Source: Clostridia bacterium | GTDB lineage: Bacteria; Bacillota; Clostridia; Oscillospirales; CAG-272 | Assembly (NCBI GenBank): GCA_017504625.1 | Contig: JAFVQU010000012.1 | Span: forward strand, 1-64,000 | Reading direction: 5' to 3' | DNA: 64,000 bases | Shown: piece by piece, positions 7,203-15,815 of the stretch | Layout of the letters: each line of letters starts with the position of its first letter | Position numbering within the stretch: the first letter of the stretch is position 1 | Made by a program: the position numbers and the translations under genes | Notes under the pieces: generated by a model | Database searches by the model: none | Told to the model about the DNA's origin: nothing | Seen by the model: only the letters and a program-made list of their open reading frames with translations

Positions 7203-8108
7203 ATGCATATATATCTTCAACTTGTACTAACACTCATCGCGGGGCTCGCCTTTAATCTTAACCGCAAATATTTCACCGTGAGAAGCCGGAAGGGCTTAGC
7301 CGGGCGTGCAGTTTTCTCGGCAATATGCGCCATGGTTGCCGCTGTTGTTCTTCTTGTCTGGGGAGGCTTCGGTCACGCATCAACCTTCACCCTGCTCTTA
7401 GGAATACTTTTCGGCACTGTCACCGCAATACAAAGCATAGCAAACATTTCTGCTGTCAGCTGCGGACCTATGTCGTACACCACTATCATCACCTCGTTTT
7501 CGGTGCTTATTTCGGCCCTCTCGGGCATGCTCTTCTTTGGAGAGGACAAACTTGAAATAATCCAAATAATCGGTGTCGTACTGATGCTTACAAGCATCGC
7601 GCTTTCCGCAAAGGGCAAGGGCGAGGACGAAAAGGTAAATTTCAAGTGGCTTATTCTTGCCTTTACCGCCTTTCTTTTAACGGGCGCTATCGGCATTATG
7701 CAGAAAATACATCAAACCTCCGAATACAAAAGCGAAATCAACGCATTTCTCATCATCGCATTCGTCGTTTCCGCGCTTATCAGCACCGCATTTGCCCTTA
7801 TTAAGCTCAAGAAAACGCAGAACGCTGACACGCTTGCTTACAACGCAGAGGAAAAAAAGACCAAGTATATCCTATTTGCAATTGTGATAGTCGGTGGTAT
7901 CTGCACTGCGGCAAACAACAAATTCAATCTTTTCCTCTCGGGTGCACTTCCCACAGCGATCTTTTTCCCTGTGTACAACGTGGGAATACTTATTCTGACA
8001 ACGCTTTCGGCTATCGTGATATTCAAGGAAAGACTTTCACTAAAGCAATGGATAGGCGTTGTTATCGGCATAATCTCGGTAATTTGCATCCGCAATCCAT
8101 TTGCATAA
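7203..8108 (+). CDS. DMT superfamily (EamA-like) transporter
   Basis: A 301-residue membrane protein with about ten predicted spans in two halves, the usual size and layout of drug/metabolite transporters. The ATG at 7203 follows AAGGAG; an upstream in-frame ATG at 7128 lacks a site. Each half ends with the family's pattern of FGED (first half) or FKER (second half) before a G-rich span. It is 31 bp upstream of the GH28 gene and divergent from an AraC gene, so it probably moves a product or substrate of pectin breakdown. Direction of transport cannot be told. A second DMT protein lies at 11002. Confidence 0.85.
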   Translation: MHIYLQLVLTLIAGLAFNLNRKYFTVRSRKGLAGRAVFSAICAMVAAVVLLVWGGFGHASTFTLLLGILFGTVTAIQSIANISAVSCGPMSYTTIITSFSVLISALSGMLFFGEDKLEIIQIIGVVLMLTSIALSAKGKGEDEKVNFKWLILAFTAFLLTGAIGIMQKIHQTSEYKSEINAFLIIAFVVSALISTAFALIKLKKTQNADTLAYNAEEKKTKYILFAIVIVGGICTAANNKFNLFLSGALPTAIFFPVYNVGILILTTLSAIVIFKERLSLKQWIGVVIGIISVICIRNPFA

Positions 8109-8139
8109 AACTATTATATAACAAAACGAGGTGCTTAAT

Positions 8140-9660
8140 ATGTTAAAAATACCCGCATTTGTTCCTGTATCGAACGGATTTTATACCTGCTTTGCCAAGG
8201 ATGAGTTCAAGCAGTACAGCCTTGACACCGACGAGGTGGTCTTTAAGCCGCTGAACGTCGATTACACCGTAACTCTTAACGGTCAGCCCATTCAGGTGCG
8301 CGAGTGCCGCGTTTCCGCGTACCCATTCAACCGCCCCTGGCCCGGAAAGCAGCGTCCCTTCAAGCAGAGTGAATCTGCAGGTTTCATCTCCTTTGAAGCC
8401 GACGAGGCAGTTGAGCTCCGCGTAAAAAAGAGCTCCCCCTTCGCCTCGGCAAAGGTTCGTCCCACCTCGAAAAATATCGCTCCCATGATCGAGGGCGACG
8501 AGATCGTGTTTACTCTCACCGAAAAAGGCGGCTACGTGCTTGAGGTCGACGGCATGCACCACGCGCTTCACATATTTTTCAACGAGATCCGCAAGGAAAC
8601 AAGAGAAGAGGACGTTACCCTTTACTACGGTCCCGGCATTCACTTCCCCGGCAACATAAATCTTCGCGATAACGATACAGTTTACATTCACCCGGAGGCG
8701 ATAGTGTTCGGCTCACTTACCACCACCGGTGCTAAGAACGTGCGCGTATTCGGCGGCGGTGTTGTCGACGGAAGCCAGGAGGAAAGAATTACCGAGCATT
8801 GCTACGAGAATCACACTAAAGGCAACGTCCGCCTTTACAACGCAGAGAATATTTCTATTGAGGACATAATTTTGGTCAACTCTGCATCATGGTGCCTTGC
8901 ACTCTTCGACTGCGACACGATAAATATACAGAACGTAAAGATCGTTGGCCAGTGGAGATACAACACAGACGGAATTGACATCTGTAACACGAGTAACGTG
9001 TCAATCAAGGATTGCTTTATTCGCTCCTTTGACGATTCAATCACGCTAAAGGGCATCTACGATTGCCAAAAACCGATGCACAACATCAAGGCAGACAACT
9101 GCGTTATCTGGTGTAGCTGGGGCAACACATGCGAGGTTGGGATTGAAACCTGGGTAACCGAGATCTTTGACGTTGAGTTTTCAAACATTGACGTCATTCA
9201 CACCGCAGGCCCTGCCCTTGCAGTAATGAACGGCTGTAACGCTAAGATCCACGATATTACGTACAGAAACATAAACGTAGAGTTTTGCAAGGATCAGCTC
9301 CCCATGAAGCACCAAAAACGCGAATATCAGGACTACGATCCCGAAGGCACGCCCGGTTATCAGATCCTCTTTGACGCGGGCAACCAGCAGTACCCCGTGC
9401 GCACCAAAAATGCCGAGAGCCACGTCAGGACAGCTCCCAAGCCGCTCGGAGTTATCAACGGCGTTCACCTTGAAAACATCAATGCGATAACCGATGACGA
9501 TAGCATAAAGCCCGCCATGCGCGTATTCTGTCACGGCGGCAGAGAGAACATTCAAAATCTCACCTTCAAGAATCTCTCCCTCAACGGCGTAAAGCAGAAC
9601 GATTTGTCAAAATTCAGCCTCCAAATTCATGGAGGCGACGCGCCCGTAATAGTTGAATAA
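8140..9660 (+). CDS. Glycoside hydrolase family 28 (polygalacturonase-like), right-handed beta-helix
   Basis: A 506-residue protein; ATG 8140 is preferred over 8131 because GAGGTG lies before it. No signal peptide is seen, so it probably acts in the cytoplasm on oligosaccharides. The N-terminal 140 residues are a beta-rich domain. The helix follows, with NTDG (about 275-278) and SFDDS (DD about 298-299) carrying the three acidic residues used for hydrolysis in GH28. The usual GHG His motif is not evident in its standard form, so the exact specificity (galacturonan, rhamnogalacturonan or another) is open. A terminator follows. Confidence 0.85.
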   Translation: MLKIPAFVPVSNGFYTCFAKDEFKQYSLDTDEVVFKPLNVDYTVTLNGQPIQVRECRVSAYPFNRPWPGKQRPFKQSESAGFISFEADEAVELRVKKSSPFASAKVRPTSKNIAPMIEGDEIVFTLTEKGGYVLEVDGMHHALHIFFNEIRKETREEDVTLYYGPGIHFPGNINLRDNDTVYIHPEAIVFGSLTTTGAKNVRVFGGGVVDGSQEERITEHCYENHTKGNVRLYNAENISIEDIILVNSASWCLALFDCDTINIQNVKIVGQWRYNTDGIDICNTSNVSIKDCFIRSFDDSITLKGIYDCQKPMHNIKADNCVIWCSWGNTCEVGIETWVTEIFDVEFSNIDVIHTAGPALAVMNGCNAKIHDITYRNINVEFCKDQLPMKHQKREYQDYDPEGTPGYQILFDAGNQQYPVRTKNAESHVRTAPKPLGVINGVHLENINAITDDDSIKPAMRVFCHGGRENIQNLTFKNLSLNGVKQNDLSKFSLQIHGGDAPVIVE

Positions 9661-9662
9661 GC

Positions 9663-9691
9663 AAACCCCCACGGCGATGCCGTGGGGGTTT
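9663..9691. terminator. Bidirectional terminator
   Basis: A perfect 13-bp stem, AAACCCCCACGGC with GCCGTGGGGGTTT, and a 3-base loop, between converging genes. Confidence 0.9.
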
Positions 9692-9706
9692 CTATATGCC
9701 AAAATA

Positions 9707-10960
9707 TTACTTAAGCATTTCCTTTGCGTACTCGTCATACTCGAGAAGCTTTTCGGGAAGGGGCTCACCCTCAGGGCGAGAGCAGGAAGGAAGTGTGGGC
9801 TCGCTTCCATCGCTTCCCCAGAAGGGAGAGAGGTGGTCGTTCTCGTACTTAACTCTGTCCTCTTTCTTTCTGAAGTCGGGAATATCGTAGGGCACGTTGC
9901 CGTTGAGAATACTTCTGTGAGCAAGAATACCAACAGATGCCATTGCGGTTGCAAAGTAAACGTCCATCTTAGGCTTTCTGTTCTCTCTTACGCAGTTAAG
10001 GAATTCACGCATAACGAGGAAGTCGCCGCCGTAGTGTCCGCCGATCTTGTCAATTGCCTCTGCGTCGGGATCGTTCCACTCGGGAAGGTAGCAGTTGTAA
10101 CCCGAAACTCCCTCGGGAGCATCCCACTCGTTGTAACGAAGAAGGATATGGTTGCTCTCGCGGAGATTCTCGACCTGTCCTTTGGTGCCGCAAAGACGGT
10201 AGGAGTTCTCATGGCCCGCAAAAGCCGCACAACCGGTCACTCTGAAGACCGAATCGTCGTCGTTGAGAACCATCATAATAGCCGCTCTGTCAGCAATCTG
10301 GCAATAGTTCTGTTTGTCTTTCTGATCAAAGGGAGCGTAGCAAGGCATAGCAACAACCTTCTTGGGAGTTGCACCGGTGAAATACATAAGGGGTGCAAGT
10401 GCGTGAGTTACATAGTAGCTTCTGGGAAGTCTTACTCTCCAGTGCTGAGAGAAGGGACGGAGAGATGCGTTGTATCTTCTATCTCTGGGGTCGTGGGGGT
10501 GGTTGTACTCACCCTCTGCGTACATGATCTTGCCAAGAGTACCACCCTCTACTATTCTGTTGATCTCATGGTTGAATTTCATGAAGGGGTAGTTCTCGGA
10601 AATCATATAGAATGCTCCGCTCTTCTCGCAGGCTCTTACAAGTGCAACACCCTCTGCCATAGTAGAGTTGGAAGCACACTCGCTGAGCACGTGGATTCCC
10701 TTCTCAAGTGCCTTTACAGCGTAGGGAGCATGCTCGCAGAAGTAGTTGGAGAGGAATACCGCCTCAAGTCCCTCGTGGTTGATGAAATCCTCGAAGTTTG
10801 TGTAGGTGGCAAGGTCATCTCCAAGCTTTTCTCTTGCCTCGGCAAGTCTTGCCTCATCCTTGTCACATACGGCAACGATCTCGCCGTTGTTGTAGCGGAT
10901 GGTATCGTAGAACGTGCCGCCGCGGTAGATACCGAAAACACCAATTTTAACTGTTCTCAT
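9707..10960 (-). CDS. Gfo/Idh/MocA family oxidoreductase
   Basis: A 417-residue protein with an N-terminal Rossmann fold (VKIGVFGIYRGG, then VAVCDKDE) and the family's GIHVLSECASNSTMAEG stretch around residues 90-106, where sugar dehydrogenases of this family carry EKP. The long C-terminal domain is of the alpha/beta substrate type. It probably oxidises or reduces a sugar or acts by an NAD-dependent redox mechanism on glycosides; GH109-like members exist in the family. The ribosome binding site on the minus strand is AAAAGGAGAA. It lies 42 bp downstream of a DMT transporter gene on the same strand and is probably the last gene of that unit. Confidence 0.85.
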   Translation of the reverse strand: MRTVKIGVFGIYRGGTFYDTIRYNNGEIVAVCDKDEARLAEAREKLGDDLATYTNFEDFINHEGLEAVFLSNYFCEHAPYAVKALEKGIHVLSECASNSTMAEGVALVRACEKSGAFYMISENYPFMKFNHEINRIVEGGTLGKIMYAEGEYNHPHDPRDRRYNASLRPFSQHWRVRLPRSYYVTHALAPLMYFTGATPKKVVAMPCYAPFDQKDKQNYCQIADRAAIMMVLNDDDSVFRVTGCAAFAGHENSYRLCGTKGQVENLRESNHILLRYNEWDAPEGVSGYNCYLPEWNDPDAEAIDKIGGHYGGDFLVMREFLNCVRENRKPKMDVYFATAMASVGILAHRSILNGNVPYDIPDFRKKEDRVKYENDHLSPFWGSDGSEPTLPSCSRPEGEPLPEKLLEYDEYAKEMLK

Positions 10961-11001
10961 AATATTTTCTCCTTTTAAAATTATTTCACTTTAAGGACGC
11001 G

Positions 11002-11856
11002 TCAGATAAACACAAGAGTCAGAATTCCGATGAACGAAATAGCAACCGACAAGATCTCGCGCTTCGAGGGCTTCTGTCCGACAATAGCCGCGATGACGGT
11101 CGATGCTATCATAACTCCACCCGTAACGAATGGGTACTGAACCGTTGCGGGAAGAACCGCAAGTGCGATTACAAGCACATAGTTTGCAATTCTTGAAAGA
11201 GTACCGCCCACAACTGCGATCGAGATCGCCTTGAAGCTCGGCTTCTTTCCCTTTCCACGCAAAATAAGAAGAGCAACGAAAGAAATGACAACCGCCGCAA
11301 CTGCAGACCAGATTGAAAAGCTCTCAGCATTGGTCTTGGGGTAATCAGACTTTTGGAAGAAGGTCGAAACAACGCCCGCAAGGCCGTTAAGCGCGAAAAC
11401 TCCAATGTAATAGAGCCATCCGCCCTTGTTTGTGTCCTTGTTGACCGTAAGCGCAAGCGCAACCGTGATAAGTACGAAGCATACTATCTTGCCCGCCGTC
11501 AGCTCCTCGTTATAGAAGATAAGTCCCTGAACAAATGGGAGTACCATTCCGCCAAGCATCGCAAAGAGCGAAAAGAGCGAAAGGTTTATCTTAGCAAGCG
11601 CTTTGAGCGCACAGATTGAATAAAGAAGCGAAACCAGCGCGTTTGCAATCGCGCAGATGAGCGTGAAGTGAGTGTATTCAACGCTGAAGCCATTGATAAT
11701 AAGCAAAATGATGATGCCGACAATGCCAGAATAGAATGTGAGTCGGTGTGCCGCAAGCGCTCTTTGTCCACACTCCTTCTGATATTTATCGGTAAACAAG
11801 AACTGAACGCCGAACATTATAACGCTCAGGCTGATTAATGCATAATAAAGTCCCAT
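11002..11856 (-). CDS. DMT superfamily (EamA-like) transporter, second copy
   Basis: A 284-residue, ten-span membrane protein. The start at 11856 follows AAGAAAGGAC; the longer frame to 11910 would overlap its own promoter. It has the same two-half layout as the protein at 7203 (YNEE at the end of the first half, GQKPSKRE near the end of the second). Same-strand neighbour of the Gfo/Idh/MocA gene and divergent from an AraC gene at 12010, repeating the regulator-DMT-carbohydrate enzyme arrangement at 6187-9660. Substrate unknown. Confidence 0.85.
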   Translation of the reverse strand: MGLYYALISLSVIMFGVQFLFTDKYQKECGQRALAAHRLTFYSGIVGIIILLIINGFSVEYTHFTLICAIANALVSLLYSICALKALAKINLSLFSLFAMLGGMVLPFVQGLIFYNEELTAGKIVCFVLITVALALTVNKDTNKGGWLYYIGVFALNGLAGVVSTFFQKSDYPKTNAESFSIWSAVAAVVISFVALLILRGKGKKPSFKAISIAVVGGTLSRIANYVLVIALAVLPATVQYPFVTGGVMIASTVIAAIVGQKPSKREILSVAISFIGILTLVFI

Positions 11857-11889
11857 GAAAAAGTCCTTTCTTTTCCATTGTATAACCTG

Positions 11890-11979
11890 ATTATAACACG
11901 GCAAAATCAACTTGTAAATGAATAAATTCCATTAATTTATGGAAAAAGGTTTGACTTTTGATCGTTTTCGTGCTAAAAT
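11890..11979. promoter_or_regulatory. Divergent promoters with a central palindrome
   Basis: The minus promoter for the DMT gene has TTTACA (plus 11913-11918), a 17-bp spacer and TATAAT (plus 11890-11895). The plus promoter for the AraC gene has TTGACT (11951-11956), a 17-bp spacer and TAAAAT (11974-11979). Between the two -35 elements, TTCCAT (11927-11932) and ATGGAA (11939-11944) form a palindrome, a candidate operator. Confidence 0.65.
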
Positions 11980-12009
11980 TGATTTAGAACAACAAAAGGG
12001 AGAGCAGAA

Positions 12010-12807
12010 ATGATCGACAACGTATGCAAATTCAGCGTAAATCACTCAAGTGACCTTATCTGCGAAAGCTTCGTCCTTGAAACGCACGCGTCGCAGTCGG
12101 TAACCGATCGCGCAAGGGCTAATTTCATCTGCCTCGTGCTCAGCGGCGAGGGAATTCTCAACATTGACGGAAAAGAGGACAGGATCAGCACGGGAACTCT
12201 GTTTCTTATCAATTCGGGCAGTGACTTTTCGATAAAGGACGGCGGTGGGCTCAAATATTACTACGTCAGTTTCCGCGGCAGACGCGCCGACGAGCTTATT
12301 GAACGCTTCAGAATAAACGACGCAAACCGCATTTTTGACGGATGCGAATCACTGATTCCATTCTGGCAGGAGTCACAGCACCGCGCCGTTGAGGGTGTCA
12401 TAGACCTTGTCTCTGAGGCGGTACTCCTCTTCTCGCTTTCAGGTCTTACTCCGTCGCAAAATCGGCCGAACAACGTCATCGCCGAGGTGGTCGCCATAAC
12501 GCAAAACAATTTTACCTCGCCCGACCTTTCGATTTCAAAGATCGCATCCGAGCTTGGCTACGATCCGAAATATCTATCCTCTCTCTTTAAAAAGAAGCAA
12601 AATATTCCATACACGCAATATCTGCGCGATCTCAGGATCAAGCGCTCGATCTTTTTGATGGAGCAAGGACTTGTGAGTGTCAAGAACATCGCCGCGCTCT
12701 CGGGCTTTTCCGACGCGCTCTATTTTTCAAAAGTCTTTGCCGCTGTCGAAGGCATACCGCCCAGAGAGTATATCGCAAAGCTTGAAGAACAACGGCAAAA
12801 TGCGTAA
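12010..12807 (+). CDS. AraC family transcriptional regulator
   Basis: A 265-residue regulator: cupin-like sensor over about residues 25-110 (LSGEGILNIDG, then TGTLFLINSG) and an AraC DNA-binding region over about 160-260, with LGYDPKYLSSLFKK and LSGFSDALYFSKVF as the two recognition motifs. The ribosome binding site is AAAGGGAGAG. Divergent from the DMT transporter at 11002, which it probably controls. The inducer is unknown but should be the sugar handled by the neighbouring dehydrogenase. Confidence 0.9.
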   Translation: MIDNVCKFSVNHSSDLICESFVLETHASQSVTDRARANFICLVLSGEGILNIDGKEDRISTGTLFLINSGSDFSIKDGGGLKYYYVSFRGRRADELIERFRINDANRIFDGCESLIPFWQESQHRAVEGVIDLVSEAVLLFSLSGLTPSQNRPNNVIAEVVAITQNNFTSPDLSISKIASELGYDPKYLSSLFKKKQNIPYTQYLRDLRIKRSIFLMEQGLVSVKNIAALSGFSDALYFSKVFAAVEGIPPREYIAKLEEQRQNA

Positions 12808-12941
12808 AACAACCGTAAAGCGATGAAAATGAAAAGCTTTACCGTTTCTTAATTATTCTTAATGTAATCACTCAAGTCTTGAACGCACCTATTTTTAATA
12901 ATATAATAACGGTGTAAATTCAATGTCATTTGGAGATCATC

Positions 12942-13742
12942 ATGCACACACTTTCAGACCTTCTGAAAAACTTTTTTACGCACAAAGACTTTTTACTCCC
13001 TGCAAATGAGATAGCGGGCACTATGTTTACACCCCTACATATGGTTTTCGCAGTTATATCACTTGCGGCAGTCATCTTCTGCGCCCTCATAGTATCCAAA
13101 AAGAACGAAAAGACTATCCGTGCCGTCTTTTTTGTGCTTTGGGTGCTTATCTGTGTGCTTGAGGTAACCAAAATAGTCTGGGAGACCGTATCGGGCGCAA
13201 GCGTCAATGTTGAGGTGACGGGTATTCTCCCTCTTTACCCTTGCAGTGTTTTTATGTATGCGATGCCGCTTGCAATCTTCGGACACGGCAAGATAAGATA
13301 TATGGGCTGTGGATACGTATGCTCTCTCGGGCTACTCGGTGGATCAATAAACTTTGTGTATCCCGCAACTATACTCGGAAGCTACTCTTGTATATCCTTT
13401 GCGGGCTTTCACACCTTCTTCTATCACGGTGCGATGGTATTTTGCGCTATCGTTATGTTAAAATCGGGATACCATTCATACAAGAAAGCAAAAAAGCCGA
13501 CAGATCTGCTTCTGCCCGCCGTCCCCGCACTCGCGATGTCTATCGTGGCAAATGCGGTCAACTTTTCACCCATCGGCTCTGACTATATGTTCTTTAAGCT
13601 CAGCTCGTTCTTCTTTGCGCCCATCGGTGCCGCACTGCCCACAGCGCTTTGCGTGGCGATAGTTTATATTCTTTATCTTATAATCCACGCGCTCCCCTAT
13701 CTTCCCTTCTATTTTAAAAACAAAAAAGCCTCAGCACTGTGA
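12942..13742 (+). CDS. YwaF/TMEM164-like integral membrane protein
   Basis: A 266-residue membrane protein with about six or seven spans. The start at 12942 follows GGAG; an upstream ATG at 12930 does not. The pattern of LPLYPCSVFMY, then PATILGSYSC and FAGFHTFFYHGAM matches the YwaF family (TP0381-type), related to TMEM164. The conserved Cys and His in these stretches are the residues thought to act in acyl transfer in the eukaryotic relatives; bacterial roles are unsettled. It stands alone between an AraC gene and a converging hydrolase, with a strong terminator after it. Confidence 0.8.
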   Translation: MHTLSDLLKNFFTHKDFLLPANEIAGTMFTPLHMVFAVISLAAVIFCALIVSKKNEKTIRAVFFVLWVLICVLEVTKIVWETVSGASVNVEVTGILPLYPCSVFMYAMPLAIFGHGKIRYMGCGYVCSLGLLGGSINFVYPATILGSYSCISFAGFHTFFYHGAMVFCAIVMLKSGYHSYKKAKKPTDLLLPAVPALAMSIVANAVNFSPIGSDYMFFKLSSFFFAPIGAALPTALCVAIVYILYLIIHALPYLPFYFKNKKASAL

Positions 13743-13783
13743 CACGCAAAAAGAATTTTCACATATAGTATTCAAATCAAGAT

Positions 13784-13820
13784 AAAACGGTATGACCGCA
13801 AGTTGAGGTCATACCGTTTT
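13784..13820. terminator. Bidirectional terminator
   Basis: AAAACGGTATGACC (13784-13797) pairs perfectly with GGTCATACCGTTTT (13807-13820) between converging genes. Confidence 0.9.
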
Positions 13821-13823
13821 GAT

Positions 13824-14774
13824 TTATTTAAGTATATCCTTGAAAAAATCTCCCGCTTCAAAGAGGTATTTTTCCATATCAACAGGAAACGCGAGCCCAT
13901 GCCCCGCACCCTTTATCGTAACCATTCTCTTTTCTCCGCCGCACGCCTCAAAGTTCTCCACACTCATAGAGTGCGGCACAAAATCGTCGGTATCTCCGTG
14001 GAAAAATATGACGGGAAGCCTCGTCTTTTTCATCGCCTCAATCGGAGAATTTGAGTCGGGATCGAATTTTCCGAATATTATCGCGCCAAGTCTTACAAAG
14101 GGATAGAAAAGATTTGCAGGGAGATGCATATCTCTCATAACTTTCTTGATGATCTCTCTGGATGAGGTATATCCGCAATCGGCAAGCACACCGACCACGT
14201 TTTCGGGGAGCTCCATTGCAGAAGCCATAAGAACAGTTGCCGCTCCCATAGATATTCCCGTAATGATTATTTTAGCATCCTTATCTATATTGTTAACGAC
14301 GTAGTTTACCCACTCTACGCAATCCAGGCTTTCATTTATACCAAAGCTTATTACGTTGCCCTCGCTTCTGCCGGCGGCGCGCTGATCGACTATCAATGCA
14401 CTTCTGCCAAGCGAAAAGCAACGCGCAACGCCGCCGCTGAGATCTCGCTCGGCATTTCCTCTATATCCGTGAAAAAGTATCTCAATAGGCGCGCCCTTTT
14501 CGTATTCGTAAAAATATCCGGCAAGCCGAAGTCCGTCGTGCGAACTTATCTCGACGGCTCTGCGCGGCATTGATCTGATTTCATTTATCCAATTTATAAT
14601 CTGCTCGCGGTAAGGCTCGTATTCCTCACCCTCGGGGATCGGTAGCTTTGCGTCCTCCTCGGCTTGCTTTTCCCGTCTGACGTAAAAAGCCATTCTGAAG
14701 CATATGAATGATACGGCAAGCACCAGAACTGTAAAGAATAACGCCGCTGAAACTAGTGTCCACAATATCCACAT
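13824..14774 (-). CDS. Membrane-anchored alpha/beta hydrolase
   Basis: A 316-residue protein; start 14774 follows GAGGTG, while the longer frame to 14885 has no site. One N-terminal membrane span (about residues 2-28) is followed by an alpha/beta hydrolase domain. The nucleophile elbow reads GISMGAA, the acid lies in HGDTDDFVP, and the histidine in GAGHGLAF, so the catalytic triad is complete. The fold type (HGYRGNAERD near the oxyanion hole) is that of the YqkD/bem46-like hydrolases. It probably acts at the membrane as an esterase or lipase; the substrate is unknown. Confidence 0.85.
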   Translation of the reverse strand: MWILWTLVSAALFFTVLVLAVSFICFRMAFYVRREKQAEEDAKLPIPEGEEYEPYREQIINWINEIRSMPRRAVEISSHDGLRLAGYFYEYEKGAPIEILFHGYRGNAERDLSGGVARCFSLGRSALIVDQRAAGRSEGNVISFGINESLDCVEWVNYVVNNIDKDAKIIITGISMGAATVLMASAMELPENVVGVLADCGYTSSREIIKKVMRDMHLPANLFYPFVRLGAIIFGKFDPDSNSPIEAMKKTRLPVIFFHGDTDDFVPHSMSVENFEACGGEKRMVTIKGAGHGLAFPVDMEKYLFEAGDFFKDILK

Positions 14775-14924
14775 AAAAACACCTCTTTTTTCTTGAATAT
14801 CAATATATTTTAGCACTTTTCTTGTAAAAATGCAACTTTTTTTAATTATAAAACCGAAAAATATTGATTTGCTCCGGATTTTCATTTATAATAAGGTCAG
14901 AGATTCCCAAAATGGAGGTTTATT

Positions 14925-15689
14925 ATGGGCAAAATCAAAATAGTTACCTATAACCTACGCTATGACACCGCAGACGACGGTATAAATTGCTTTGCGGGTC
15001 GCAGCGAGCTTATCAAAGAAAAAATAACGGCGGAAATGCCCGAGCTTATCGCCTTTCAAGAGGTGACAAACTCAAGTCGTGATCCTCTTGAGAAAATGCT
15101 CCCCGAATATTATCTTTTAGGTATGATGAGAAGTAAGATCTTTGACAACGAGGGACTTTACTTCGCGGCTCGAAGAGATGCATTTGAAGTAATCGGACTT
15201 GAGAGCGTTTGGCTCAGCCCCGAGCCCTATACCCCCGGCTCTCGCTACCCCGATCAGAGCCCCTGCCCGAGAATCTGCACAATGATCTATCTGCGACACA
15301 GAGAAAGCAACCTGCGTCTACGCGCTTATAACATTCATCTCGATCACATCAGCGAGGAGGCAAAGGTGCTCGGTATGAGGGCGGCGCTCGATTTTGTCGA
15401 CTCTTACAACGCAAAGGAGCCTCTGCCTACCGTCATTCTCGGTGACTTCAACGCATATCCCAACAGCGACGTCATTTCTATGATGAACGTGCGTGACGAC
15501 CTTGTTGACGTTACGACCAATATTCCCTTCACCTTTCATGACTACGGCAAGCAGCAGTTAAAAATAGACTACGTCTTCCTCTCGCCCTCCCTCGCCGACA
15601 AGGTTGTAAGCGTAGAGCGTTGGACCGACGAGCAGGCGGGAATCTACCTTTCAGACCACTACCCCGTCTGCGTGACTATTGACTTTTAA
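14925..15689 (+). CDS. Endonuclease/exonuclease/phosphatase (EEP) family hydrolase
   Basis: A 254-residue cytoplasmic protein with all EEP landmarks: TYNLRYD near the start (Asn metal ligand), FQEV (Glu), NIHLDH, GDFNAYP and SDHYPV at the end. These are the metal and catalytic residues shared by DNase I, sphingomyelinases and inositol phosphatases. Without a signal peptide the target is intracellular; the substrate cannot be told. The promoter is TTGATT (14864-14869), a 17-bp spacer and TATAAT (14887-14892); the ribosome binding site is GGAGG. Monocistronic by appearance, divergent from the hydrolase gene. Confidence 0.88.
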   Translation: MGKIKIVTYNLRYDTADDGINCFAGRSELIKEKITAEMPELIAFQEVTNSSRDPLEKMLPEYYLLGMMRSKIFDNEGLYFAARRDAFEVIGLESVWLSPEPYTPGSRYPDQSPCPRICTMIYLRHRESNLRLRAYNIHLDHISEEAKVLGMRAALDFVDSYNAKEPLPTVILGDFNAYPNSDVISMMNVRDDLVDVTTNIPFTFHDYGKQQLKIDYVFLSPSLADKVVSVERWTDEQAGIYLSDHYPVCVTIDF

Positions 15690-15815
15690 TAAGGTCGCCT
15701 TTACTTAAATAATTATTTACAATTTCGATTTAATACGTCAATTTTTATATCGTAAAATCAAAATTGGATGTAGAAAATTTACTTCTATCCAGAACAAAAC
15801 AAAGGAAAACTCAAA

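Noticed and set aside
9653-10978. 441-codon plus-strand frame opposite the Gfo/Idh/MocA gene
   Set aside because: The minus frame has Rossmann motifs and a good ribosome binding site; the plus frame has no recognisable domain and many Val/Cys/Ser runs typical of antisense reading.
13803-14106. Small plus-strand frames over the alpha/beta hydrolase
   Set aside because: They are antisense to the catalytic motifs and include the terminator.
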